In this document: positions 43,926-53,199 of the stretch, in pieces | Position numbering within the stretch: position 1 is the first letter of the stretch | How the letters are laid out: each line of letters starts with the position of its first letter | Source: Kordiimonadaceae bacterium | GTDB lineage: Bacteria; Pseudomonadota; Alphaproteobacteria; Sphingomonadales; Kordiimonadaceae | Assembly: GCA_017640725.1 (NCBI GenBank) | Contig: JAEPQB010000004.1 | Span: 124,001 to 188,000 of the forward strand | Direction: 5' to 3' | DNA length: 64,000 bases | Notes under the pieces: generated by a model | The model's database searches: none | What the model was told of the DNA's origin: nothing | The model's input: only the letters and a program-made list of their open reading frames with translations | Position numbers and translations under genes: made by a program

Positions 43926-45995
43926 ATGATCATACGCACATTAGCTGCAGTAGCTTTGGCTGCTGGCGCATCGCTTGAGATGACCGCCACGCCGGCCGCG
44001 GCGGAGCCATTGAAACTGGAAACCTATCTGGATATCGAGTCAGTGGGCGATCCGCAGATTTCACCTGATGGATCTCAGGTTATCTTCACTCGAACGCATA
44101 TCGACAAAATGAACGATCGCCGATCGTCATCAGTTTGGATCATGAATTCAGATGGAAGCAAAAAACGTCAGCTTATGGCGCGCGGTGGCAATGCACGCTG
44201 GTCTCCAGATGGAAGCCGCATTGCGTTTATTTCTGCTGACGACAAAGGCAAACCGCAGCTCTTCACTCGCTGGATGGATGCGGAGGGTGCTGTAAGCCAA
44301 ATTACATACGGAACCGAACGCCCACGCGGCGTTTTCTGGTCACCGGATGGTCAGTCAATTGCCTTTATGTCGCGCGTGCCGCGCAAAACCGACTTTACCG
44401 TCAAATTGCCTGGCAGACCCGCAGGCGCCAAATGGAAAGAAGAGCCCATGGTGGTTGAAGAATTCCTTTGGCATCAGGACCGCATAGGCCCAATGAATAA
44501 TGGTTGGGATCATATTTTTGTTGTGACAGCTGAAGGCGGTACACCCAAACAGTTGACCAGTGGCAATTGGCACGCCAACACGCGTCGGCTGGGTGCAATT
44601 CGCTCTGCTGCGAACTTGTCTTGGTCGCCTGACGGTAGCAAGATCGCGTTTGACGGCCTTGCTGAAGAAGATGATGGGCGTCGCTATACTGAATCCTACA
44701 TTTATACCGTTGACGTCGCATCAGGCGACATTTCGAAACTGACCGACATATCACTCAGGGCACAAGACCCAGTATTTTCGCCTAATGGTGAAATGATTGC
44801 TTTCAACGCAACCCATGAAGCGGTGATGAGCTATAGCCACTCCAACACCTATGTGGTGAATGTGGATGGCTCTGATCAACGACGTGTAGTTGGTGATTTG
44901 GCCTCGGGGCCGAGTGCTTTGCGTTGGGCCGACAATTCTCGTGGCCTCTATTTCACGCTTGATAAGGAAGGGGACCGGAACGTCCACTACACCAATATGG
45001 AGGGTGACGTCCGGGATGTGACAGAGGGTGACCAAAACATCTTTCTTTCCAATGTATCTGGTAATGGCGTGGCGGTCGGCTTGCAGGCAGATGCTGATCA
45101 CATGGGAGAAGTTGTCCGGTTCGATATCAGTGACGGCGACGATTTCGCAAAACTCACAGATGTGAACAGCGATGTGTTTGCAGGTGTTGATAAATCGGAA
45201 ACCATTGAATTCTGGTACGACTCTACTGAAGGAGCGCGAGTGCAGGGGTGGGCAGTGCTTCCGCCAAACTTTGACAGCAGCAAGAAGTATCCGCTCATTC
45301 TGTCTATCCACGGCGGCCCGCACGCCATGTACCGCGAAACATATAACTTTATGTTCCATCATTTCGCGGCAGAGGGCTATATCGTGCTCTTTACCAACCC
45401 ACGTGGTTCCACAGGATACGGCGAAGACTTTGCGGCTGCGATCGAAGATATCTATCCGGGTCCGCGCGACTATGCCGACCTGATGGGTGGTGTCGATTAT
45501 CTGATCGGACAGGGCTACGTGGACCCAGAGCGCACATTCGTGACCGGTTGCTCAGGCGGTGGCATCCTGACGGCTTGGACCGTAACGCAAACCGATCGGT
45601 TTAAAGCGGCCGTGTCTCGGTGTGTTGTGTCAGACTGGATCGGAATGGTTGGAACAACAGATGTTTCCGGTTGGATGATTAACTTCTTTGCCAAGCCGTT
45701 TTGGGAAGATCCAACGCAGTGGTACGAGCATTCTGCCATCATGCATTCTGAGAATGTGAAGACGCCTACGCTGTTTATGACAGGTGACCTGGATCGCCGT
45801 ACGCCAGATCAACAGGGCAAGCAGATGTATTCCGTGCTGAAGTATTTGGGAGTTCCAACCAAATATATTTCGGTGAAAGGCGAATACCATGGCACGGGGT
45901 CTATCCCATCCAACTATTTACGGCGCCAACTTTATTTGATGAAATGGTTCAAAATGTATGACCCGGCTCATCAGGAGAGCAGCTCGGAACAATAG
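43926..45995 (+). CDS. exported S9-family serine peptidase (prolyl oligopeptidase/acylaminoacyl type)
   Basis: A 689-residue exported peptidase with a signal peptide (about 1-25), an N-terminal WD40-like beta-propeller (WSPDG repeats) and a C-terminal alpha/beta-hydrolase domain. The nucleophile is Ser543 in TGCSGGGILTAW; the oxyanion region is LSIHGGPHAMY, the aspartate is in TGDLDRRTPD and the histidine is in GEYHGTGSIP. It removes peptides or dipeptides in the periplasm. Confidence 0.92.
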   Translation: MIIRTLAAVALAAGASLEMTATPAAAEPLKLETYLDIESVGDPQISPDGSQVIFTRTHIDKMNDRRSSSVWIMNSDGSKKRQLMARGGNARWSPDGSRIAFISADDKGKPQLFTRWMDAEGAVSQITYGTERPRGVFWSPDGQSIAFMSRVPRKTDFTVKLPGRPAGAKWKEEPMVVEEFLWHQDRIGPMNNGWDHIFVVTAEGGTPKQLTSGNWHANTRRLGAIRSAANLSWSPDGSKIAFDGLAEEDDGRRYTESYIYTVDVASGDISKLTDISLRAQDPVFSPNGEMIAFNATHEAVMSYSHSNTYVVNVDGSDQRRVVGDLASGPSALRWADNSRGLYFTLDKEGDRNVHYTNMEGDVRDVTEGDQNIFLSNVSGNGVAVGLQADADHMGEVVRFDISDGDDFAKLTDVNSDVFAGVDKSETIEFWYDSTEGARVQGWAVLPPNFDSSKKYPLILSIHGGPHAMYRETYNFMFHHFAAEGYIVLFTNPRGSTGYGEDFAAAIEDIYPGPRDYADLMGGVDYLIGQGYVDPERTFVTGCSGGGILTAWTVTQTDRFKAAVSRCVVSDWIGMVGTTDVSGWMINFFAKPFWEDPTQWYEHSAIMHSENVKTPTLFMTGDLDRRTPDQQGKQMYSVLKYLGVPTKYISVKGEYHGTGSIPSNYLRRQLYLMKWFKMYDPAHQESSSEQ

Positions 45996-46030
45996 CGAGA
46001 CCCAATGCGGCTCCATTCATCTAAACGATT

Positions 46031-46058
46031 GGCAGGGGGTACGCCTCCTGCCTTTTTT
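46031..46058 (+). terminator. terminator of the S9 peptidase gene
   Basis: GGCAGGGG pairs with CTCCTGCC (one G-T pair), then six T residues. Confidence 0.8.
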
Positions 46059-46098
46059 GTTAGGCTGCTGGCTGACAAAAGTATCGGAGGGCGACTTA

Positions 46099-46566
46099 AT
46101 GAAGCCACGCATATTGGTAAGCCTTTGTCTTTTGGTGGCGGTCTGTTTACCGAGCAGCAGCTTTGCAAATACAATTTCCCCTCAAGAGACGATCAACAAT
46201 TTCCATGCGGCGCTTATTGAGGGTGATGCAGAAGGGCTGCGATCAACACTCGGTGTCCAAGTCTCAATGTACAATGGAACAGGGTCAGCTGAGCTTCAAG
46301 ACTGGGAGCCTCACATGTTTCTCCATGGCCCTCAAGTACACGATTGGGCTGCTTTCATGACCGATCAAGCCGGGCCTCACGAAGTGGATTACGAGATTTT
46401 ATCACAGGAAGAACGGGCGGGCCTTGTGCTCATCGTCACCACAGAAACTGGCCAAAATAAGTTCATGAGCTGGAAAGATAGTGAGCGTCTGTATTTGCTA
46501 GGCATGACGGATCAAGGTTGGCGAATTGTTGCTCTATATTACCCTGGCGCAACAAATCCAAAGTAA
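46099..46566 (+). CDS. exported NTF2/SnoaL-like protein
   Basis: A 155-residue exported protein. The ATG at 46099 has a GGAGG site; the upstream extension to 45958 lacks one and overlaps the S9 terminator. A signal peptide ends near SSSFANTIS. The mature part is an NTF2-like cone: ETINNFHAALIEGDAEGLRSTL, then WAAFMTDQAGPHEVDYEILSQE and a closing GWRIVALYYPG strand. Function is unassigned. Confidence 0.75.
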   Translation: MKPRILVSLCLLVAVCLPSSSFANTISPQETINNFHAALIEGDAEGLRSTLGVQVSMYNGTGSAELQDWEPHMFLHGPQVHDWAAFMTDQAGPHEVDYEILSQEERAGLVLIVTTETGQNKFMSWKDSERLYLLGMTDQGWRIVALYYPGATNPK

Positions 46567-46567
46567 A

Positions 46568-46596
46568 AAAGCCCGGAACAATTTGTTCCGGGCTTT
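46568..46596. terminator. terminator after the NTF2-like gene
   Basis: AAAGCCCGGAACA and TGTTCCGGGCTTT form a 13-bp perfect stem with a three-base loop; it also lies past the 3' end of tRNA-Asn on the minus strand and could serve it too. Confidence 0.85.
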
Positions 46597-46602
46597 CTGA
46601 AT

Positions 46603-46678
46603 TGGCTCCGCCTGCTGGGCTCGAACCAGCGACCCAATGATTAACAGTCATTTGCTCTACCAACTGAGCTAAGGCGGA
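46603..46678 (-). tRNA. tRNA-Asn (GTT anticodon)
   Basis: A 76-base minus-strand cloverleaf with acceptor TCCGCCT/AGGCGGA, D-stem GCTC/GAGC, anticodon loop TGTTAAT (GTT), T-loop TTCGAGC and encoded CCA. Confidence 0.96.
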
Positions 46679-46860
46679 TCATCGAAACCGGTGTCGACCG
46701 GCTGGGTGGGGCTCTTTATACTCAAAAAAAATGTCCTGCCAAGCAGAATTTTATATTTTTTAGGCAAAGGCGCCAATTGCCCCTGTTTGAGCAATCCGGA
46801 GGTCGACAACTCTGCTGTATCGGGCTGCGATACGCGGTGTTTTGGCTAGGCCTTAGCCGC

Positions 46861-47913
46861 TCACCGTGAATAGCGTTTGCCCGCAAGGTCGCTTGCGGGC
46901 CCAGCCAACTTGTTAGGCGGAGAGATGCCCGTGCCCGATGCCCGGTGGATACGGTGCCGAGAGGGTGGAAACGTGAATGTGGGCATTGGTCGCCGTTCGT
47001 TATGGACACCACAACCCCGAAGAATTGTCTGTATGGTTTTCTTGAACTGAACCACGTGGATCATGTGATCCGCACCCGGAATAGAAACATATCTCCCCCG
47101 TGGCATGGCATTGGCGATCACTTCGTTGGCGGCAGGTGGCACAAAAACATCATGCTCGCCAGTGCTTACGAGCGTTCGTACGTCTGGCAGGGAATTCAAA
47201 GGCATGTTGCCATGATCTAAAATACGTTGAGTATTGTGCATGAATTGCTCGCGCAACCCGATACTGGCCGTCATCAAGGCATGATGGAGTTTTTCCCCGG
47301 CCAGCCGCGCCAGTTTATTGGTTTGGCGCAGTAGCGGGTTAGACATCAGGTTTGTGAAACTGTCCGCAAAGGCATCCTGACGGTCCCACTTTAGATAAAA
47401 AATCATCAAGTTGAATTCATACTCCAAATGTTCCGGAATGCGATGCATTGCGCCCAAAAGAACAAGACGCGACACTTTTGATGCAAACCGTTGAATGTAG
47501 CGGAGTGCGATAAGGCAGCCGTAACTGAAACCAACAAGGTTGATTTTCCTGACGCCCATTGTTTTGAGTGAGGCGTCAATGCAATCGGCAATAAATTCAA
47601 AGGGATAATTCGAAGGGAGAACACCAGTTTGACCGTTCCCTGGCGTGTCAAAAACGATTGTCCAGCTCTCTCGGGCGAGGGCTTTGCTCATCCGTTCGAT
47701 CTGATCGATGTTTTGGAACGCGCCACCTATTACCACAATTGGTATGTCGGTTTTTCCTTTGCAGTACTCTTTTACATGAACCGGAAAACCACAGTGATTG
47801 TGTTGAAAAATTTGAGATTCTTCCATTTTTAACAACCTAACCTTATCCGGCGCATCTTTCTGATTGTCCAGATTACTATTCAAGGTAGTTTCGCTGTTGC
47901 CTTTGCGTATCAT
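46861..47913 (-). CDS. alpha/beta-hydrolase fold protein with an unusual C-terminal tail
   Basis: A 350-residue hydrolase-fold protein. The conserved order is VVIGGAFQNIDQ, FDTPGNGQTG, the nucleophile elbow GFSYGCLIAL, an acidic residue in TGEHDVF and a histidine in GADHMIHV. In the order of these motifs it loosely resembles the RhlA/PhaG-type acyl-transferring hydrolases. The core ends near residue 300; the last 48 residues are Pro/Arg-rich with no pattern and a GC hairpin is coded in the final codons. No partner gene follows. Upstream of the start at about 125 bases is the dyad at 48023. Confidence 0.7.
   Translation of the reverse strand: MIRKGNSETTLNSNLDNQKDAPDKVRLLKMEESQIFQHNHCGFPVHVKEYCKGKTDIPIVVIGGAFQNIDQIERMSKALARESWTIVFDTPGNGQTGVLPSNYPFEFIADCIDASLKTMGVRKINLVGFSYGCLIALRYIQRFASKVSRLVLLGAMHRIPEHLEYEFNLMIFYLKWDRQDAFADSFTNLMSNPLLRQTNKLARLAGEKLHHALMTASIGLREQFMHNTQRILDHGNMPLNSLPDVRTLVSTGEHDVFVPPAANEVIANAMPRGRYVSIPGADHMIHVVQFKKTIQTILRGCGVHNERRPMPTFTFPPSRHRIHRASGTGISPPNKLAGPASDLAGKRYSR
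46879..46900. repeat. GC-rich hairpin within the 3' end of the hydrolase gene
   Basis: GCCCGCAAG and CTTGCGGGC form a nine-bp stem with a four-base loop, coding the last residues. No T-run follows directly, so it is an incomplete terminator at best. Confidence 0.4.
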
Positions 47914-48022
47914 CTGTTAAACGCAAATCCCGCACATAACCTCTTGAAATTTAGGCGCTTACGTTGTGGTTAACAATAAATTAACCATAATAAAGCATAG
48001 CGGCACAGCAATCATAGGTCAA

Positions 48023-48044
48023 ATACTACCCTCAAAAGTAGTAT
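48023..48044. promoter_or_regulatory. 22-bp dyad upstream of the alpha/beta hydrolase
   Basis: ATACTAC and GTAGTAT are perfect inverted arms with an eight-base spacer, in the 211-base gap between the hydrolase start and the dioxygenase stop. Size and arm spacing fit a dimeric regulator site. The regulator is unknown. Confidence 0.4.
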
Positions 48045-48124
48045 ACGAGACTGCGGCGGATTGGATTACAACTGGAAGTTTGGTGCACCGTCGTAACCAG
48101 AGGGTGCACCCGAACCATGGAACT

Positions 48125-49324
48125 TTATAGCTTCGAGTTAAGCAACTGCTGATTCACCTCATCACGGTGCTTTTTGAGGTACTTCATGAACGGCGTACCC
48201 CCAGTGCCGATATCTGTATCATTACCGTCTGCAGACTTGGCCTGTTTGTTAATGTAACTCGCCGCATACTCCAGATGTTTTGTCCGAAAATGCGCGAGCT
48301 TCGAGATGCAGTCATTGTACAAGGCCCTTAGGTCTTCTTCTTGATGATTTGCGATATACTCACGAACGGTGCTTTTGGCTCGTACAGCGTCAATGAAAGC
48401 CCGGTGAGCAGGCGGGCGGTAGGCATGCAATTCATCAAGATAGGCTTTCATCGGGTCTGAAGCATGCTGGATGCCAAAGAATGCATCCATGGTCGGAACG
48501 ATGGAGGACTGTGACCCCGTCTGCCCCCGGAACGCCTGGGGTTCATCGCCGGCTTCCTTAACGCCTTCATAAACAAGACCTTTGCCAAGGGCAGGGTTGT
48601 CTTTCCAGCCGTGAATCCAGGGGCGAACGCGCTGATAATAAATGAAGGGGTCACATCTTTCGGGCATGCGGTCAAAAATCGCCAGAATAGAATCCCATGT
48701 CTCGGACACATGCCTGAGCGATCTCAGCAACGCGGTGGGATCGTCGTTCTCTACCGCTTCAAGAGAATGAGGGATTTGTTCCAGCATTTTGCCTGCGGTT
48801 GCTTCAATGGCAACATGTACTGTCACAAACCAGGTCTCGTCCTCACCGCCCAGGAAATGCTGCACCATATGAATGTTGGACAGGTCAACACCCCCATCCT
48901 GGTCGAGCATTGCCCAGTTATCCAGCACATAGGCCGAGTACGTCAGCAGCGGCTTTTGGCCAATTGCTTCGGCCAGTTGCCAGATTGGCAGGGCCAAGCA
49001 TTCCGGTAGGCTTGAGGGGGCTTCTGGCTCTCCCCAGACGTAAGACTGAACCAAAAAGGAATAATGCACCATCGCAACGCGTTTTTGAGCGTCGGTAGCG
49101 TCTTTACAAAATTGTTCCAGGTTCAAAACAGGAAGGCGCGACAGCCGTGCTCTCACCAGGCCTGTGGTCAAAACTTTTGGCAGGATGGCGGCCATTTTTT
49201 GGACCGGATCAAAGTAATCCGGCAGCGAAACCGACTCCGCACTGTAGGGTGACAAGAAGCCGAGGTCCGGCGTGATTTCATAATCTGTGAGGCGAACTGG
49301 AGTGGGGCCTGCTTTATCAAACAT
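48125..49324 (-). CDS. indoleamine 2,3-dioxygenase family protein
   Basis: A 399-residue heme dioxygenase of the bacterial/eukaryotic indoleamine 2,3-dioxygenase type. The proximal heme ligand is His350 in FRTKHLEYAASYI, and the GTGGTPFMKYLK loop after it is the family's substrate loop. Other agreed features are YVWGEPEAP near residue 95, DNWAMLDQDG, and RVRPWIHGW. It opens the indole ring of L-tryptophan to N-formylkynurenine. It is transcribed divergently from an AsnC-type regulator. No kynurenine formamidase or kynureninase is in the window. Confidence 0.88.
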   Translation of the reverse strand: MFDKAGPTPVRLTDYEITPDLGFLSPYSAESVSLPDYFDPVQKMAAILPKVLTTGLVRARLSRLPVLNLEQFCKDATDAQKRVAMVHYSFLVQSYVWGEPEAPSSLPECLALPIWQLAEAIGQKPLLTYSAYVLDNWAMLDQDGGVDLSNIHMVQHFLGGEDETWFVTVHVAIEATAGKMLEQIPHSLEAVENDDPTALLRSLRHVSETWDSILAIFDRMPERCDPFIYYQRVRPWIHGWKDNPALGKGLVYEGVKEAGDEPQAFRGQTGSQSSIVPTMDAFFGIQHASDPMKAYLDELHAYRPPAHRAFIDAVRAKSTVREYIANHQEEDLRALYNDCISKLAHFRTKHLEYAASYINKQAKSADGNDTDIGTGGTPFMKYLKKHRDEVNQQLLNSKL

Positions 49325-49403
49325 GTCAAAAATCCTATTCGTGCTGAATAATACTTGTTAGAAACCAGGATACGCTGAAAAATATTCGACGAAAGCTGAG
49401 TTG

Positions 49404-49940
49404 ATGGCGACAGACAAAAAAACAGATAATATTCAGTCCACGCGAGCGGGGGAGCAATTGCTGAACCCAATGGACCGAAAAATATTAGGCGCTTTGGTTG
49501 AAGATGCGACACAAAGCTATGCGGTGTTAGCGACTCGTGTTGGCCTTTCTGCCCCTGCAGTTCACGAGCGGGTCAAACGGCTCAGACGGCACGGACTGAT
49601 TAAGGAGACTGTTGCGCGATTGGACGGGGCCAAAATTGGCAAACCGCTTCTGGTGTTTTTGCATGTTGAAACACAAAATTGGGGCTACAGCAAAGCCTTC
49701 GAAAAGCTCAAAGAACTGCCAGAAATTGAGGAGTTGCATTCCGTTACCGGGGGAACTTCTCTGATATTGAAGGTGCGATTGCCCAACAGTACAGCGCTGG
49801 AATCGTTACTCAGGCAAATCCATCAGTTCGACAGCGTCGTTTCAACCAAGTCATTCGTGACACTGTCGACATACAAAGACAGCCCGGTGCAGGCCGAAGA
49901 GACGGGCGAATGGCCAGAACCACCGTTGCCGGAGGAATAA
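49404..49940 (+). CDS. Lrp/AsnC-family transcriptional regulator
   Basis: A 178-residue regulator with an N-terminal helix-turn-helix (MDRKILGALVEDATQSYAVLATRVGLSAPAVHERVKRLRRHGLI) and a C-terminal RAM ligand-sensing domain (VETQNWGYSKAFEKLKELPEIEELHSVTGG). The start ATG at 49404 is 79 bases upstream-divergent from the dioxygenase start, which makes an amino-acid-responsive control of that gene, perhaps by tryptophan, likely. Confidence 0.9.
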   Translation: MATDKKTDNIQSTRAGEQLLNPMDRKILGALVEDATQSYAVLATRVGLSAPAVHERVKRLRRHGLIKETVARLDGAKIGKPLLVFLHVETQNWGYSKAFEKLKELPEIEELHSVTGGTSLILKVRLPNSTALESLLRQIHQFDSVVSTKSFVTLSTYKDSPVQAEETGEWPEPPLPEE

Positions 49941-49957
49941 ACAGCGGCGAAAAGAAA

Positions 49958-49985
49958 AAGGCCCAGCACGTGTGCGCTGAGCCTT
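49958..49985 (+). terminator. terminator of the AsnC-type gene
   Basis: AAGGCCCAGC pairs with GCTGAGCCTT with one mismatch across an eight-base loop. The T-run is only two T plus AAAA, so it is an imperfect terminator. On the minus strand it follows tRNA-Cys. Confidence 0.5.
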
Positions 49986-49991
49986 AAAATC

Positions 49992-50065
49992 TGGAGGCGC
50001 GAACGAGAATCGAACTCGTGTACACGGATTTGCAATCCGCTGCGTCGCCACTCCGCCATCGCGCC
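49992..50065 (-). tRNA. tRNA-Cys (GCA anticodon)
   Basis: A 74-base minus-strand cloverleaf with acceptor GGCGCGA/TCGCGCC, anticodon loop TTGCAAA (GCA), T-loop TTCGATT and encoded CCA. Confidence 0.96.
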
Positions 50066-50233
50066 GCAAAAGTGACTGTCCCCGTTGGGGAGAGCAGCAT
50101 ATATCAAACGCACTCACAGCCAGCAACGCTTTTTTCACTACACCCTTCAATAGGGTGCCTAATCTGCAGTTTATTGTGCAAACTGCCGGGTGCTGCTATG
50201 CCTGAACTCAGTATTTTCAGGGGGAGCATTTTA

Positions 50234-50731
50234 ATGAAAAAAATTCTACTGATTATCGTATTTGCCTTGTGGTCGCCATTTACCGTCGCGGCGCAAGAGG
50301 CTGCCATTTATCTCGTTCGGCACGCAGAAAAGCAGGCTGACAGCGACCCGGAACTCACTGAATATGGTTATTCAAGGGCAGCAGCGCTTGCCGCGATTAT
50401 GAAAGATGTTTCGCTCGCCAAGGTTTATTCGACGGACACGCGGCGCACCCGGCAAACAGCGCAGCCAACCGCAGAGCAAAAAGAGCTGGGCATTGAAATC
50501 TATGACCCCCGTGCTTTCAGTCAGTTCGCAGAAACGTTGAAAACCGAGTTTCTTTCCAGTGGTAAATCTATTCTTGTTGTCGGGCACTCCAACACCACAC
50601 CATATTTGGCTACATTGCTCACAGGGGACAGCTTCCCGGAGTTGCGCGAGGACCAATATGACCATCTTTATGTGTTGACCAAAACACCGGATGGCGAACT
50701 GAAGGCAACCATCACAAAATTCAATCCATAA
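50234..50731 (+). CDS. exported SixA-type histidine phosphatase
   Basis: A 165-residue histidine phosphatase. The start ATG at 50234 follows GGGGAG and opens a signal peptide (LLIIVFALWSPFTVAAQEA). The phosphohistidine motif is LVRHAEKQ, then STDTRRTRQTAQPT and the second catalytic histidine in VVGHSNTTPYL. A secreted phosphoglycerate-mutase-like or SixA-type phosphatase; substrate unknown. The reading frame before 50234 is non-coding tRNA sequence. Confidence 0.88.
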   Translation: MKKILLIIVFALWSPFTVAAQEAAIYLVRHAEKQADSDPELTEYGYSRAAALAAIMKDVSLAKVYSTDTRRTRQTAQPTAEQKELGIEIYDPRAFSQFAETLKTEFLSSGKSILVVGHSNTTPYLATLLTGDSFPELREDQYDHLYVLTKTPDGELKATITKFNP

Positions 50732-50956
50732 TGCCGTCAGTGGTTGATCGAACACAGGCAGTCGCTCGTATAGGGCAAGCAGTCGCAGAATAGTTGGTTG
50801 TGTGATAATGGCTGTTAGGTCGTAATGAGGCTTGAACGGACGGTGTTTCCGCTTCAGAATCCGATTGTTTCTGGTCGGTAGTCGCATTATAAAGCGAGCG
50901 AAATACAGTGCCCGCTGCGCAAACGGTCGTTCGCGGTCAAGATTGAAGGACAAAAA

Positions 50957-51610
50957 GTGATCGATTCTAGTTCAGCCCTTACGCACATGATTGATTGCCA
51001 ACTGCGGCCCAATGAAGTGAATGATGAGCGCATAATTGATGCAATTTCCGCCGTGCCACGTGAAATGTTCGTGCCAAAGGTGAAAAGGGCAGTCGCGTAT
51101 GTTGACGAGGATATCACTGTTGGCGAGGGGCGCTTCATCCTTGAGCCACGAGTGTTTGCACGGTTGATGGTGGCGGCCGACATTCAGGCTTCAGACATTG
51201 TTCTGGATGTAGGGTGTGCGACAGGATATTCCGCGGCTGTATTGGCTCAACTTGCTGAGGCAGTCGTTGCGGTAGAAGAAAACGAGACAATTGCCGCGCT
51301 GGCGGAGAAAAAGCTGGCCGACCAGGATGCAATGAATGTTGCAGTTGTGACATGCGCGCTTTGTGATGGTGTTGCCAAACAGGGGCCATATGACGTCATT
51401 TTCCTTGAAGGCGCTGTTGAAGAAGTGCCTGCCAAATTGCTCAAGCAATTGAAGGAAGGTGGACGTTTGGTATGCGTAAAGGTTGAAGCCGGCGTTGGCC
51501 GCGCCCATATCATCAGAAAAACGACTGATGGTTTGGATGAGCAAAACCTGTTTGATGCAGATGTTCTACCCTTGCCAGGGTTCGAAAAAGCACAAGGTTT
51601 TGTATTTTAA
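50957..51610 (+). CDS. pcm: protein-L-isoaspartate O-methyltransferase
   Basis: A 217-residue class I methyltransferase. It methylates isoaspartyl residues of damaged proteins. Features: the leading MIDCQLRPNEVNDERII, AVPREMFVP, the SAM-binding VLDVGCATGYSAAVLA and VVAVEENE. A GTG start has AAGGA five to six bases upstream. It precedes tolC by 156 bases and has no visible terminator. This shorter version of Pcm is often found upstream of tolC in alphaproteobacteria. Confidence 0.88.
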   Translation: MIDSSSALTHMIDCQLRPNEVNDERIIDAISAVPREMFVPKVKRAVAYVDEDITVGEGRFILEPRVFARLMVAADIQASDIVLDVGCATGYSAAVLAQLAEAVVAVEENETIAALAEKKLADQDAMNVAVVTCALCDGVAKQGPYDVIFLEGAVEEVPAKLLKQLKEGGRLVCVKVEAGVGRAHIIRKTTDGLDEQNLFDADVLPLPGFEKAQGFVF

Positions 51611-51766
51611 GACACAGAATTTTATTGAACGTGGGGTCTGAACAAAAAACGGTCATTTTCATTTGAGACAAAGTTTTAAGTTATTGTCTCGCGCTTCATC
51701 TCAATAGACTCCGAGCTGAAGCAATAAAAACAACAATGATAACAGCGAGGAAATGAGGAGAATTTC

Positions 51767-53152
51767 ATGAAATTGGGGATCAAGGCAGTTTTGGCAGTGA
51801 CAACTGTTCTTGCCGGAACGTCAATGGCATCCGCCGAAACGCTCAAAGAAGCGTTGGCAGCCGCATACGCGAGTAACCCTCAGTTGATGGCTCAGCGCGC
51901 AGCGCTGAGGGCGACAGACGAGGGTGTGGCCGCAGCAAACGCAGGATTTTTGCCGCAGGTGAACGGATCTGGCAGTTTCGACCGCGGTGCCCGGACAATT
52001 GACGATCAGGGTCCAGGTGGCGGTGAGAATGTTCAGGATATCAATTCTGATGCTTATAGCATTCAACTTAACCAGAATCTGTTTCGTGGCTTCCAAGACC
52101 GCGCGACACGCAAGCAGCGGTTGCGTGAGGCAGATGCCGGTCGCGCTCAGCTCGCCAATATAGAGCAACAAGTTCTGCTTGATGCGGTTACCGCTTACAT
52201 GAACGTCTTGCGTGACGAAGCCGTAGTGGAACTCAACAAAAATAATGTTCAGGTTCTGGAGCGCCAACTGCAGGCGAGCCGTGACCGTTTCCGTGTAGGT
52301 GAAGTAACGCGCACAGATGTGGCACAATCCGAAGCGCGTCTGGAAGGTTCCAAATCAACGCTGTTAAGTGCAGAGGCAACCTTGGCAGCCAGCCGCGCCC
52401 AATACCAGCGTGTGATTGGGCGCCCTCCATCAAGCTTGGAAACGCCAACTGAAAAACCGGATTTGCCTTTGACAATGGACGAGGCGATTGAAATTGCCAT
52501 CGTAGAAAGCCCAAATGTGGAAGTGGCTCGGCACAATGAAGATGCCGCACGCCATTCCGTAAATGCGGCAAAAGGTTCATTGCTCCCTAGCGTTGATCTC
52601 ACATATCGCTACACGCACGCAGAACAAATCCAAAACTTTGGTACACTGTCTTTCCCGATTATTGCGGATATCAATAGTGTGAATGTTCAGGTCTCGGTTC
52701 CAATTTTTAATGGTGGCTTGAGGCACTCTAATGTGCGGCGCGCAAAACAGTTGCGCAGCCAAAGAAGGATGGAAATTCACCAGGCAGAACGTGTTGCTCA
52801 GGAACAAGCACTTGTGGCTTGGGATAATTATAGGGCAGCTCAAGGACAGATACTGTCAAATGAGGCTCAAGTCCGGGCGAACGAGATTGCTCTGGAAGGC
52901 GTACGCCAGGAAGCTTATGTGGGCTCGCGGACCACTCTTGACGTGCTTAATGCGGAACAGGAGCTTTTGAACGCAAGGGTGTCTTTGGTTAGAGCTCAGC
53001 GAGATGAATCTGTGGCGGCCTATAGCCTGGTTTCGTCGGTTGGTCGTTTGACTGCGCGCAAAATAGGTCTGGGTGTAGACTTGTACGATGACCGTGCATA
53101 TCTCGAAAAGGTCAACGGCAAATTCATCGGTTTTGGTACCGAAGTAAAATAA
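51767..53152 (+). CDS. tolC: TolC-family outer-membrane efflux channel
   Basis: A 461-residue TolC-family protein with a signal peptide ending near TSMASAETL. The two repeats of the fold begin with TLKEALAAAYASNPQLMAQRAALRA and ITMDEAIEIAIVESPNVEVARHN-like segments, and the second half has VSVPIFNGGLRHSNVRRAK. It forms the outer-membrane exit of type 1 secretion or efflux systems. It could be the channel for the RTX protease at 23175, but this is inference. It is followed by a terminator at 53172. Confidence 0.93.
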   Translation: MKLGIKAVLAVTTVLAGTSMASAETLKEALAAAYASNPQLMAQRAALRATDEGVAAANAGFLPQVNGSGSFDRGARTIDDQGPGGGENVQDINSDAYSIQLNQNLFRGFQDRATRKQRLREADAGRAQLANIEQQVLLDAVTAYMNVLRDEAVVELNKNNVQVLERQLQASRDRFRVGEVTRTDVAQSEARLEGSKSTLLSAEATLAASRAQYQRVIGRPPSSLETPTEKPDLPLTMDEAIEIAIVESPNVEVARHNEDAARHSVNAAKGSLLPSVDLTYRYTHAEQIQNFGTLSFPIIADINSVNVQVSVPIFNGGLRHSNVRRAKQLRSQRRMEIHQAERVAQEQALVAWDNYRAAQGQILSNEAQVRANEIALEGVRQEAYVGSRTTLDVLNAEQELLNARVSLVRAQRDESVAAYSLVSSVGRLTARKIGLGVDLYDDRAYLEKVNGKFIGFGTEVK

Positions 53153-53171
53153 TTTGCCGCCTGCGAAATTG

Positions 53172-53199
53172 AAAAGGGAGCCAAATTGGCTCCCTTTTT
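53172..53199 (+). terminator. terminator of tolC
   Basis: AAAAGGGAGCCA with TGGCTCCCTTTT forms a 12-bp stem with a three-base loop, then T. Confidence 0.85.

Noticed and set aside
45958-46098. N-terminal extension of the NTF2-like gene
   Set aside because: It runs through the terminator of the S9 peptidase and overlaps that gene; the ATG at 46099 has a good ribosome site and signal peptide.
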